Shown: piece by piece, positions 1 through 11,075 of the stretch
How positions within the stretch are numbered: position 1 is the stretch's first letter
Layout: each line of letters begins with the position of its first letter
Assembly (NCBI GenBank): GCA_016987375.1
Contig: PJRA01000216.1
Location: forward strand, 1,117,195 to 1,181,194
Direction of reading: 5' to 3'
Source of the DNA: Brachionus koreanus
Lineage: Eukaryota > Rotifera > Eurotatoria > Ploima > Brachionidae
Length of the DNA stretch: 64,000 nt
The notes under the pieces: generated by a model
Databases searched by the model: none
What the model saw: the letters and a program-made list of their open reading frames with translations, nothing else
Told to the model about the DNA's origin: nothing
Program-made: the position numbers and the translations under genes

Positions 1-204
1 GAACCTGTGCTAACCGATTCATTAGTGCTTAGCATGTGTAGAGTATTAGATAAATTAGATATGTGAAAATCAATGCTGTCATTTGCCTTATCTTGTATTG
101 ATCCTCCAGTTCTTTCTAAGACTTTTCTTAATTCGCTTTCAAGTTCTTTGCACTTTTCAGTAAGTTGTTCTATTAATTTGTTTTTGCTGTCGTCGTTCAT
201 TTTT
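1..204 (-). CDS. Partial coiled-coil exon, possible CEP152 continuation
   Basis: This reading frame runs on the minus strand from position 204 off the left edge without a stop. It encodes a charged, helix-prone stretch beginning NDDSKNKLIEQLTEKCKELE. An ATG lies at 200-198, directly preceded by an acceptor-like TTTTAAG. If the frame is spliced to the donor that ends the CEP152 exon at 1491, phase is kept (GA + A), so it may be the third CEP152 exon after an intron of about 1.3 kb. It could equally be the first exon of another gene starting at its own ATG. I see no diagnostic similarity to the matching part of human CEP152, so the link rests on phase and strand only. Confidence 0.45.
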
Positions 205-1490
205 CTTAAAATTTAATTTTAATTTAGATTTTTTAGTTGGATAAATTTTATAATTATAATGTAAAAATAGATTGGAATTCTTAAAAAATTTGAACTAAAT
301 ATACTCCGTTTGAATTAATCAATTTCGCTCAGAGAAAAGTGTCACAAAGTAAAAAGTTCATTGAAAACTTTGTTTCATTTTTTGATTTTTAGGTCTGTAA
401 AAGTTCAAAAAAAGAATAAAATTTTTTTTTCAAAAATATTTTAAACAATTAAAGATTTAAATATTTTTCGAAATATGAGATAAAAATAATAAATTGAACG
501 CTTTTTTGTTCATTTTTTAATTTTAGAATTTAATTTAATGGCTTTAGCTAAAAAAAATTTCGAAAAAACAAAAAAAAAGACTTTTTAGCTCTAAAGATAC
601 AAATAATTTGTTGTTTTTGCTAGAATTTTCAAATTTTTGTGCAATACTAAAATGAATTATTTCGACTTTTTTAAAATTTTTTCTTGTGGATTTTTTGCGA
701 ATGCAGTAGGGTAAATTTTAATAATTGTTAAAAACTGATAATTACGTTAAAAATTTCTACAATAAATATAATGAATTATACAAGTTTTTTTTTATTTTTT
801 TCTTATTTTTCATTTAATTCAATTTAAAAAATTATATATATAAAGTAATTCACAGACTCAGTAGTGTAAACAAAAGTGTATGTCATCAATTTTGCCATTT
901 ATATTTATTCAATAAACTAAACTAAACTAAACTAAATATGTTTATGTAAATATGTATTAATGTTTGACGAGATAAAAACCTATAATTTTTCGAGTGTCAG
1001 GTCTGCGTTTCGCAGACTAGACTCGATAGCTTCTTGATCAAATAGTCTCAATTCATTATCTGAAAAAATTGAGTAAAAGAATACCAAATTTGGCCTAGGT
1101 ACCCGAAAAAAAGAGTAGGTTAGACATTCGTTAGATCGAGTCTGATCTAATTATCTTGAAAAAAAGGGCAGATTCAGGATCGGGTCTGCGTATTTAATCC
1201 AATTCTTACCCAAACATGATACTTGAAAAAAAAATCAGTGCTAATGCTAATGATTCTTAGTCTTCCAAGTTTTGTTAGCATAAAATTCTAATTTGATAAT
1301 CTAGTTTTTCTAATGAATACAAAAAATAACTTTTTTTTCAAATAAAATTATTTTTCACACTTAAAAACTTTAAATTTAGATTTATAGGAAACATAATTTC
1401 AGCTCATTTATTACTATTGTATTTTTTATATATTTCACTTTTTTTTTTATAATTTTTTATTACAAATAGACTATTAAAAATTTAACTTAC
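205..1490. other. Noncoding stretch, probable CEP152 intron, with repeat debris
   Basis: No convincing coding potential on either strand. It contains a retroelement-like tail with AAACT repeats (about 896-936) and a GC-richer block with an imperfect hairpin at 991-1025. If the exon at 1-204 belongs to CEP152, all of this is intron. Confidence 0.5.
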
Positions 1491-3037
1491 TCTTTGCTTA
1501 AACCAGCTATAATTACGTCCTGATTGTATTTAGCTTGTAAATCATTGATATTTTTTGTTAGTTTATTAACAACTTCAGCTGTTTCAATTTGCGCCATTTC
1601 GCTATTTCTATTAGCTGTATCCAATTCCAATCTCAAAATTCTAATAAACTCGTGCTTATCTTCTAATTCCTTGTTGCTTTGGGCCAATGTTTCTTTCATT
1701 TGAAATAAATCTTTTTCATACTGTTCTCTCAATTGCTGAATAAAATGTTCGTGCTGTTCTTGCATTCGCTCAAGACTGTCCATTTTTTGCTGTTCTGTTA
1801 TTTGTAGATGCAAATTTTCAATCTCATGTTCTTGATCACTTAATTTTTGCTCCAAAATTCGATTACTTTGTCGTAATTTTTCCATTTTGTCATGCAAATC
1901 AGTGCTGGCTTTTTGTGCCATCTCTGTCTCTGATTTATATTGATTGCACAACTCATGCGCTTGATCCAAACTCACTTGAACACTTTCTTTTTCTTTCTCT
2001 ACCAAGTACAATTTATGCTTCATTGCCCTGATTTCTCTGGACATATCCTCCTGATATGCAGCAAATCTATTTGATACTTCTTCGAGTTTTTTGCCACGGA
2101 TTTTGTATAAAAATTGAGCCTGACAGTACAACCTATTCAAATGATCTATACTAAAATACTCCTGTTGTTGTCTTTGCTCTTCGTCGTGCAACTCCTGTAA
2201 TTGTTCTTCATTCAATTCGTTCAAATCAATTATAGAAGCTTCTGGAAAGTTTTGATGAGCTCCATTTTTTTTAGGAATTTCATCCTCTTTTGGAGTAAAT
2301 TCAATTTGCATTCCATTTCCAAACGAAGCTACTGGCACTTTATTAGATTTGCTTTCGGCTGAACTTCGAAATTCGGTATTTTCATCAATGCCATCGTGAA
2401 TTTGATGCATAGTTCCAGGAGCAGCGAATCTTTCCAACGAATGCATTTTATTGTGCGGAACATAATGCTGCTTTTGAAGATTCAAGTATTGATGCATATC
2501 TTGATTTGCATGGGTAACATCATTCGGATCAATTTCAGCCAAAGTATTATCCTGCTTTTCGAATTCCTTATTTGCTTCGATCAGTTTTCTTTGTCTGTAA
2601 AACATTTTGTCCTCTTGAAGACTAGGTATTGCAGTAGCCTGTAGCATTTGTGGATTTGGTGGATTGTGGTTTGCTGGAGTTGAAAAATGGTTTATCAAAT
2701 AGTTTTGGTTGGGTCCTATTCCATTATAGACAGTCATATCATGATCATGCTCTTGGTTTTGTTGAAACATTTGTTTATGATTTTGTTCCGGTTCCGATTC
2801 ATCGCAGCTTGAATCGGCGGAAGAGCTGAGCATCGAGTCATCATCCAAAATACCATCCAATCCGCCCTGAGATATCAGCTCTTTAATCTTAAAGTAAAAA
2901 TTAATTTTTTTCGAACAACTAAGCTTCATTCTTCACTTTACTTCATTTTCCTGTTGCTTGTCATCTTCGTGTTCGCTTTCCTCTTCCAAATAAAGTGCAT
3001 TGGCATCAAAATTAATGCTACCAACTTGGTTTTCCAT
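1491..3037 (-). CDS. CEP152: CEP152/Asterless N-terminal region (centriole duplication scaffold)
   Basis: CEP152 is the pericentriolar scaffold that recruits Plk4 for centriole duplication. Exon 1 is 3037-2942 (32 codons from ATG) and exon 2 is 2887-1491, joined in phase 0 across a 54-bp intron. This gives an acidic N-terminus followed by IKELISQGGLDGILDDDSML, like the conserved N-terminal block of vertebrate CEP152 that ends in LDDD. A Gln/Asn-rich linker follows, then a long coiled coil from about residue 300. The stretch with SLERMQEQHE and later EVVNKLTKNI aligns well with human CEP152. Exon 2 ends in a perfect GTAAGT donor, so the gene continues leftward. The ATG at 2929 lies inside the intron and is not the start. 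The protein is incomplete here. The head-to-head neighbour is AGGF1. Confidence 0.82.
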
Positions 3038-4002
3038 ATTACTCAAAAATTTGAAAAAAAATTTAACTTAAATTTCTATAAAAACTCATTCAAATCTATT
3101 TAACAGAAAATAAAAAACTATTTAATTTAATAACTAAGGTTTTTGTTATCTTGTTTGAGATAAGTTTGGTTTACAATCTTAGCAACGATTTGATTATCTA
3201 GTCAAATTAGAGAAACTTGGAGTATTGCAGAGCAACCGAACTTAATTTGAATTAAATTTAAAATATATTTGTGAACTAGTTTATCGTTGTATAGAAACCG
3301 AATATATCGATTTGCTAATGCATGAATAGAATGTTTTTCAATGATTTACCTGGTCGATTTATTTTCAAAAACAAAATTCAAAATTTTCAATGAGTCAATA
3401 GTACATGTGAAAAAAAGTGATTTTTGAATGTTGATTATAATGTGTCTTAAAAAGTGGACTTAACTTTTTTTTTTTTCTCCAAAAATAAAAACAAAAATCA
3501 ACCTATGAAATTTTTCTAGATTATTTTTGAAAATATTATCTTCAGAATAAATTATTGAACTCTTAGAAACCATGTTAGCAAAAAAAAAACACTTTTAAGT
3601 TTTTATTTGAAATTATAACCCAGACTTTTTAAAATGAAATAAAAGTAGTTTTACATTGACTAGCAATCAAATAGATCGAAAAATACTTATTTTTTTTAAT
3701 TAGGCTAATTAAAAATTGAAAAAATATCTGAAAAATAAATATTGACTAAAAGTGATATATTTATTTAATTTAAAAGGACTTATCTGTAATTAGGTTATAA
3801 ATATTTTTGACCTTTTTAAGTAATAAAATAACAAGATAAGTCAAAACAATTAATTAACAAACTGTGAACATCTTTAACGCCTAGAATATTTAATAATTTA
3901 ATATTAAACGATAAAATGTGTAATTAATTTTGTCATAGTTAAAATTTTTATAAATAATTAAAAATACTTGAAAATTATTTTGAATTTTTATTTAAAAATA
4001 AA
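3038..4002. promoter_or_regulatory. Shared upstream region of CEP152 (-) and AGGF1 (+)
   Basis: A 965-bp AT-rich interval separates two divergently transcribed start codons and must hold both promoters. I see no clear TATA box, no ORF of note and no repeat. A missing 5' exon of AGGF1 could lie here but was not recognised. Confidence 0.45.
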
Positions 4003-5692
4003 ATGAATAGCACAGATATTTGCTGTCAAACTGATGAAGAACTAGTGTACAACTATGCTTGGTCAAGTGATTAAAATATGAAATTAAAATCTAATTTTGT
4101 TGATTGTGGAAAATTTAAGAATACTATCAACATTTTGTTAACTATTATCTTTCTCAAAATGAAATAAATAGTAGTCAAGGACAAGATGATACTTCGGAAA
4201 TGGAAATATTAGATGCAGAATCAATTAAAAAAATAGCTGAGAGCACAATGGAAAAGAGAGGTTTTTTATATGATTGCCGAAGTGGCCTTTACTTTGACAC
4301 TCAGAATGCTCTTTACTATGACCAAGTAGAAAAAAAATTAAAAAAACAATCTTATAATCCAATTTATTTAGAATCAACAGATTTACTATGATATCGAGAA
4401 CGGAATCAGCTATAAATATAAATTTACAGTTCAAACAAATACACATCATATGCGTTTTCACTCAAAAATTCCCAAAAATGAGCTTATTCGTTTAAGAAAA
4501 GCAGTCGGACTAGGGGAGTCTGAAATGGATGACTTATCTGATACAATGCAAAGCTCGGACAGCGAAATAGAAACAAATGACTCAGCCAGATATCCACCTT
4601 GTATTAGAGCAATATTAAAAGAATCACAGATAGAAAATTATGATATTGGCTCGTTATTTTTAATTCCTTACACAGGAGGCATTGTTGGATCTGGCGATGA
4701 TGTGTCTAAGTATGCACTAAATTTTCCTAATGTGAATAAAATAGACAAAATACATGCATCAATTAGATATGAGAAGAAAGAAAAAAATTTTTTAATAAGA
4801 GGTATCAGTTAATTTAAATAGTTAAAAATTAAAAAATTCTAAGCCTCCAGATGAAAATAGTTTGCATGGAACATGGCTTAATGAAAAAATGTTAGAAATC
4901 AAAACGGAAACAAAATTGAAGCATGGAGATACACTATCTTTTGGAAAAGCGTTGTCTTTTTTACTGCATATACATAAAGGATCTAATACTTGCATAAATT
5001 GTGAGCCTGGAGAAGTAATGCACAAAATAAAGCTCGAAAAAGAAAGTATTAATTTGAATGAAAAAATAGTATCCTATGATAGAGAAGATATAAGAAGGGA
5101 AAATGTTAAACTCATTAAATCTAAGTAAATATTTAAACTATTCAATATTTAAGAAAATAAAATATATTGATATTTTGGCTTAATAAAGATACGGATTAAA
5201 TTATGGTCAGGATCAAAAGTTGGCTATTAGCAGTGATTATATTGATCGAGCCAAACAAAGACGCGATGAATTTGGACTTGATTATTCACATATAGAAAGT
5301 AGAAATGTGGGATTCAAAAATACAGATGATAAAGTCAAAAGTGACATAGCTTTGAAGTTAATGTCGAAAATGGGTTGGAAGGAAGGAAAAGGTCTTGGTA
5401 AAGAAGAAGCTGGAATAACAGAGCCTGTAATTTAATTTTAGAATTTTTTTTTTTTTTAATTAAATTCCAACTAAAATTTTCCAAGATAAATACAAAAATT
5501 AAATTGGATAAAAAAGGCTTAGGTTCAAACGATGGTTCTCATATTAGTGTGGAAACAGACGAAAATCAAAGAAAAAAGTACTTACGGTGGACAAAAACGA
5601 AAGAAAGATTTGAATCACTTAAACCCATTGCTATTGATAGCAAAATGACAAACGTATTTAATAATGATGACGAAGATGCCAAATTAAATTAA
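4003..5692 (+). CDS. AGGF1: AGGF1 homolog (OCRE, FHA and G-patch protein)
   Basis: AGGF1 combines an OCRE aromatic-repeat domain, an FHA phosphopeptide-binding domain and a G-patch; the vertebrate protein is an angiogenic and RNA-associated factor. Six exons: 4003-4066, 4120-4325, 4372-4801, 4851-5124, 5189-5426, 5486-5692, all phase-consistent, 472 aa. Visible in order: CQTDEELVYNYAW and YYQHFVNYY (the human WSISDYFYQTYY block), OCRE repeats (GFLYDCRSGLYFDTQNALYY, then IYYDIENGISYKYKF), an acidic linker, PPCIRAIL, an FHA domain with HGTWLNEKM, GSNTCINCEPGEV, then G-patch MGWKEGKGLG and KKGLGSN. Introns are 46-63 bp. The human N-terminal coiled coil (about 90 aa) is missing, either lost or in an unseen upstream exon. 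Family assignment is firm; the start is less certain. Confidence 0.9.
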
Positions 5693-5990
5693 ATAAAATA
5701 GATTTATTTAATTAATATTTAAATAAATAACTCTTCCAAATGTAAATAAGAGGAAAATTTTGAAAAAATTTAATTTTTCATCAAAATAAATAAAAATCTA
5801 AAAATCTTGTTTTCATTTAGCAGTAGTAGTAGTAGGATATGGCTTAGGGGACTAAGTCCCCCAAGCAGAGATGCCAGTAAACGTCCTGCTATAATAGCCT
5901 GAAAACAATTATATTAACTTAATAAAGTTTTAATTTTGTTTGTTTAATAAAAACTTAAAAGTTTATCAATCTAATTTTTGAAAACATTTG
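5693..5990. other. AGGF1 3' flank and LINE 3' tail
   Basis: AATAAA overlaps the AGGF1 stop codon. At about 5820-5905 there is a GC-richer piece with a TAGTAGTAGTAG run; read on the minus strand it ends in a (CTA)n-like tail and lies just downstream of the decayed LINE, so it is probably that element's 3' end. Confidence 0.45.
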
Positions 5991-6935
5991 TGTCGAGGAC
6001 CCCTTTAGTCTCGTGCATTCAATAACTCGCTGTTCGATTGACAAAGAAATTGTGGCCGACCCCATAGCTGCGCACCAGTAGCCTATCAATGGCCATATAA
6101 CATGTTCTGGTTCGACCTGCTGGGCTGTCCAATTAATTTGACGTCTTTATCTGGTTTCCGTTTATGACCTGAACTCGGTTGTGTGCATTTTGGATTTTAA
6201 AGAGCTGAATCAAGCTATCAAGTCTTCGTCGATCTTTTAGTTTGGACCAGCCAGGAGCCTTTCTTCGCTTCACATTTGGCTTGACTTAAGTTCGGGCACT
6301 AGTTTGGAGAACCTTCTTAGGCCTTTCTCAAGCACCCCGATGCCCCCACGCCGATACGGGTTCATACTGCTGCAAATTCATGATTCGGTCGGACGAATGA
6401 TTTAAAAAATTCATTGACCAAGTGCTGAGAAAAGTAAACTTAATACAAAATGCCACCATGGTAGCTTAAGAAGCTGCTCGCTTAGCTTGTTCTTCCTGTT
6501 TGAGATCATTGGTAAAGATGATGCCTGGATCTCGCTCTTTAGTGGTCTTTTAAAGCACATGATCCCCTAATCTGTAGTCATGGCAATTTTTGTTGGCTCC
6601 TGTGCAAAACGAAACACTTCATATCGTTGAAACTGGTCTTTTATATGTCGGACCAAACAACCAAGCTGTCAAGATCTTTCTGAAGCTCTTTCGTATCCTC
6701 AATACGATGCACTGCTCTCATGAGCTTATTGTCATCTGCAAACAACTTGCAAATAGAGCTGCACATTTCCGGCATGTCGTTTATGAGAATGATGAAGAAG
6801 AGAGGACCAATGACCGATCCTTGAAGGACACCTCTCTTGGCCGGCATCCGTATCACCAACAACTACTTGCTGCTTTCTTTCACTCAAGAACACACGTATA
6901 TAGTTAAAAATAGGTTTTTTGGAGACCATACGTAG
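5991..6935 (-). mobile_element. Decayed non-LTR retrotransposon (LINE) reverse transcriptase
   Basis: The minus strand carries frameshifted pieces of a LINE ORF2 product, clearly GC-richer than its surroundings. From 6929 down: YIRVFLSERKQQVVVGD, RGVLQGSVIGPLFFIILIND (RT motif with QGS) and KLFADDNKLM (the FADD catalytic box) followed by QKDLDSLVVWSD. Near 6400-6380 FVRPNHEFAAV resembles the usual VRPHLEYA block. Near 6235-6180 SLIQLFKI resembles DLIQMFKI, and near 6055 NFFVNR and SYWNA resemble the FFxNRxxxxWN terminus. Order and spacing fit the C-terminal half of a CR1/Jockey-like element. Several frameshifts and stops show it is dead. The RT assignment is secure; the clade is a guess. Confidence 0.85.
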
Positions 6936-7115
6936 CTAATTTAACGAGTGGTAATTCGAACGAGTTTAAATTGAAAAAATTACTGATATCAATAAATTTA
7001 ATAAATTAAATTTTAACCATTAAAAATTTTATTTTAAAAAAATTCTAATTCAATTAAGTATTGAAAAAAAGATTTTCATGTTATTTTGTAATAACAATAA
7101 AAAAGTTAAATAAAT

Positions 7116-7853
7116 TTAATAAGTATAAAGAAGATTGCCTTTAATTTTGTTTGCGAGGATTTTTAATTTATTCAAGTTTTTTACTACTACTCTTTCATAA
7201 AATTTTACAAAATTTTCTTTCATTTGTTTATTCGTATAGACGTCACCAAATTTTGCTAAATAATCAAAATCTCGATCAGCTTGAATCAGTTGACTCAAAA
7301 TTGATCCTAAATTTTCAAGTTCGTAGTCTTCATGTTCGATTGAAGAATCGTACATTTCATATTGATCAATTAGTCGATAAACTTCATTAGATTCTAAATT
7401 AAATTTTTTAATCAAATCTCCAACAAGGTGCTGCATTTGTAAATAATAGTTGTTAAATTTATCATCATCGTTAAATGAACTAAATTGATTAGATTCATTC
7501 GAAAAATAGTCTGACTCATATTCATCGCTAGAATCCACGTGATTAAATTTGTTTGGAAAAAATTCATTTATTTGGATAGCAGGTAATTTGTATTCAAAAA
7601 TTTTGTTATCTTTAGTTGGAGCTAGAAATTTAATCGGCAAGTTTAAATTTATTTGAGTTTGATTTTGAAGTGCATGCTGAGAAAATGTGTTCTCAGTTCT
7701 AACTTGAGGCATTGGAACAGTTTGATTCGCTTGATAGGACAGATATTTTAGTTCAGCTGTTATGAACTCGTTTTTTTGGTCATTTGAATTAATTTTTGGT
7801 ATTGGTGAACATGTTATTGAGGTAACAAAGGCGCAAAAAAATATCATTAGCAT
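7116..7853 (-). CDS. Orphan secreted protein, single exon, 245 aa
   Basis: I do not recognise this protein. It starts at ATG 7853 with a hydrophobic segment (MLMIFFCAFVTSITCS) that looks like a signal peptide with cleavage after about residue 15-16. The rest is hydrophilic: a Gln/Asn-rich stretch with several N-x-S/T sites, then an acidic segment around residues 105-130 (DSSDEYESDYFSNES), and a C-terminal half predicted mainly helical (HLVGDLIKKFNLESNEVYRL onward). Only two cysteines are visible, both in or next to the signal. There is no intron. It lies between the LINE remnant and TRMT5, on the same strand as TRMT5. Length and codon use look like a real gene; function unknown. Confidence 0.6.
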   Translation of the reverse strand: MLMIFFCAFVTSITCSPIPKINSNDQKNEFITAELKYLSYQANQTVPMPQVRTENTFSQHALQNQTQINLNLPIKFLAPTKDNKIFEYKLPAIQINEFFPNKFNHVDSSDEYESDYFSNESNQFSSFNDDDKFNNYYLQMQHLVGDLIKKFNLESNEVYRLIDQYEMYDSSIEHEDYELENLGSILSQLIQADRDFDYLAKFGDVYTNKQMKENFVKFYERVVVKNLNKLKILANKIKGNLLYTY

Positions 7854-8011
7854 TTTTTAGCGATGATCCTAATTATCTAGTTTATTTATCTCTATATTTT
7901 GATATTAAGTGAATTAAAAAAGGAAAAAAAATGAAAATTTATAGCTGAAAAATAAAAATGGTTTTATCAGGATATAATTTATTTTCAAATTAACTTAGCA
8001 TAAATAAAAAA

Positions 8012-10922
8012 TTATTCAATCTTTTGAACTTTGATATCTCTACTCAAATCAGCATCTTCAACAGCTTTATTTTTTGTATTTTGTTCGCCATTTGAAAAAA
8101 AACTAGTGAAGCCAATCTGAAACATAGTGCAGTACATGTCTTTATTCGGTGCTACTTTTCTAACATATTTTGACTCAATTTCAAGTTTGGATTCATGAAA
8201 AATTTCATGTCTTATTCTTTCTTGAATTTTTTCGAGCTCTATTTTATCTCCTTTGCAAAAATGATAACAATATATGTGCAATCGAAAATTTTCAACCAAG
8301 TCAACTCTTAATGCACGATTTATCTTTTCTATTTCATCAGGTGTGTATAAATTTGTGAATGAATCTAAAAATTCAACTGACATGGCTGGCAAATTCATAA
8401 GAGCATAAAATTTAGCTTTGTTAAAATTAAACTCGTTTTCTTGTCGATAATTTAGAAATTCTACTAAATGGTACTTGAGTTTAGTGCGAATGAAATCGCG
8501 TCCGTCCAAATTGAATGCCGAAAAAAATTCACTTGGATCAAATATAAAATTTTCATTTGGTAAAATCAAGCTGGGAATTTTCGACCGCTTTAAAAACATT
8601 TTTCTGGTCTCTAATTCTTTTAGCTTTGTCTTTGACTTATTATTATTTTTAAAATTTTCAAGCAAATATTTATAACTATGAGGATTCAAGTCATTTGACA
8701 AGCAAGCACTTATTTTTTTGTTTGTCACTGCCGGCACAGAAAATGGACCGACCCCGGCAAATACATCATAGACTACATCATCTGAATTAAAAAGGTTCAC
8801 AACTCGTTCGTGTTCGGTGCCAAGTCTGGGATTCCAATAAACATGAGCAAAATCAAACTTAAACTCACACCCGTTCTCTTTACACTGTACTTGAGTTGTT
8901 TTTTCTCCGGCCAATATTTCAAATTTAAAATTTCGATAAGTATTATCTATTTCATTTATTTTGTTTACCACAGTTTTTATATGGTTTACTTTGTCTAACA
9001 AAACTTCTCCTTTTAAATAAATCATTTTAAATGTAAAAATTAAAAAAAAATTGTGAATTTTAGAACAAAAGTGAAAAAAAAATATTAAAATTTTTTAATT
9101 ATAAAACCCAGTAATTTTATCAAGCAAATTAATAAAGCTTTTTGTTTTTGTAATGCTTTGGTGTTCAAAAACTTAGAGTACAAAAATAATAAATGAAATT
9201 CTTTTTTATTTTTTATTTTAAATTTTAAGCAAATTAAAATTTTGGTTCTTTAAATAAGTTAAATCAAATCTATTCATTATTAAAAATAATTTATTATAAT
9301 AACCATTTATAACAATGATTTTAAATTTTTTTTAATTAATATTATTTAAAAAAAAATACCAAAAATTTTTAGTCACAATTTTCAAAAAATAAAATTTTTT
9401 TTTCCAACTAATAAAAATAATTTTTTAATTTTTTGAGATAATGTTAAGATATCAATAAAATATTTTGGCATTAAGAATATCCTACAAAAAAAGAACTAGA
9501 AAATTTTTACGAAGACAAGTTTTTAAATATAATTTAAACTGACTTTAAAATGAGTTTTATTTTTTGACTTTTGTACTAGTTCTTCTCAATTTTTTTTGGT
9601 TTTAAAAAATCAAGTTTTTTTGGCAAAATAATATTTTTGATCAAATTTCATTTTTCAAATATGAAAAAAACATTTTAAATAATCAAAACATGTAAATGCG
9701 TAATTAAGTTTCATCGCAGATTTTTGAATTTTTGTTTAATTTCAAAGCTTTATTTTTGAACTCTTGAAAAAGGATTGTAGTTTCTAATGTATTTTTAAAA
9801 TTAATTTTAAAAATAAAATTATAAAAAAAAATCAACAGTCGAAGTCCGCTATGTGATGTGCAAGCTCTCTGAAAACTGCACCATACTCAAATAAATTGAA
9901 AATGCAGAACTTGCAGAGTTATACAAAAAAAAATTTGCTAATGCTGTAACTATGAATGTTTCACTATGCTACAACCAATTTTTAACAGATAAGAAAAATG
10001 TTATAAAATTTATTTGTTTTTTGTACTGTTCTGTTGTAGTAAATTTTATAGAACTTTATAAAATGAAGTTTCAATATTAAAATATTTTACTTTATCGAAA
10101 GATACTATGAATAGTACTTTTAAATAAAAATTAATGGTGTAAATTAATGTAATTAATGTTGAATCTTTTTAAAAATTTAAATCAATTTTCAGCATTATTA
10201 TACACTTTTTTAAACTTTAAAGAATAATTATTTAATTTCTCCCAATCGACTGAATATGAAAATAAAAATTTCAATCAAGAATAGTTTTTTTTTCATAAAA
10301 TTTAAGCCCCATTCAGCTAAAAATATTTAATCAAATTGAAAAAAAATTACTAACCTATGATGTTTTTGTATTCTAAAACCTGATCTCTTAAATTAAAATG
10401 AGCAATATGACCTATAATGCTGTATCCTTTTACATTAACATTTTCGTTTATAATTTCATCTGGAATGATTGCTCTCATTACGTCGTCAAATTTGAAATCT
10501 TCATACTTGAGTTTAATTGATAAATTCTCTACAAAATCTGAATTATTTTTCTCATCATTTTGAACAAATTTAAGAATTTCTTGTTTGATTTCAGGTTCCA
10601 ATTTTTCCAATTGAAATTTCTCTGGATCCAATATAATATATTTGTGAGTAGAGTATAAAGGATCTTCTGGACTGAGATCTTGAAATTTTTTCAGATTAAC
10701 TGAATCGAAGATGAAATTTTTCAGAAATTTTTTCAAATCTACATAAACATTTTTTTTAGTTTTTATTGCCGGAACATTTAGCTCTAAATTGAACATCTCT
10801 CGTTTCAATTGTTTCATGCCTTTTAGACTAGGATCGAAACTAAGCTTCATTTTAGTTTTTAAAAATCTCAATTGATTCTTTTTGAATAAATTTTTTACCA
10901 ATGATGAAACAACAAACATCAA
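8012..10922 (-). CDS. TRMT5: tRNA (guanine37-N1)-methyltransferase TRMT5
   Basis: TRMT5/Trm5 makes m1G37 next to the anticodon, preventing frameshifting, in mitochondria and cytosol or nucleus. Exon 1 is 10922-10355 and exon 2 is 9009-8012, split by a 1345-bp intron (GTTAGT...AAAAG) inside the codon for Gly of KNIIGEVLLDK; total 521 aa against 509 in human. The N-terminus (SLVKNLFKKNQLRFLK) is basic and amphipathic like a mitochondrial presequence. Conserved blocks include SIIGHIAHFNLRDQ, VVNKINEIDNTYRNF, FDFAHVYWNPRLGTEHERV, the SAM-binding DVFAGVGPFSVPA, NDLNPHSYKYL, NLDGRDFI and the NLPA motif in YALMNLPAMSVEFLD. A direct neighbour, MRPL4, is also mitochondrial. Confident. Confidence 0.93.
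9010..10354 (-). other. Long TRMT5 intron, AT-rich
   Basis: A 1345-bp intron inside TRMT5. Mostly low-complexity A/T. A slightly GC-richer patch at about 9835-9945 may be an old insertion, but I could not identify it. Confidence 0.6.
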
Positions 10923-11075
10923 AAAAATATAAAATTATTAAATAACTAACTGGCTTTTAATCGGGTCATTTACCACCAGATTTTCATTACTAAATTTAAA
11001 ATATAATTGAGAATTTTATATTTAAATTTTGAATTAAAAATAAAAGGATTTTTCTTTATTCTAAAAAATATAATT

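Noticed and set aside
2396..2644. Plus-strand 82-aa ORF over CEP152
   Set aside because: Shadow of the CEP152 coding exon on the other strand.
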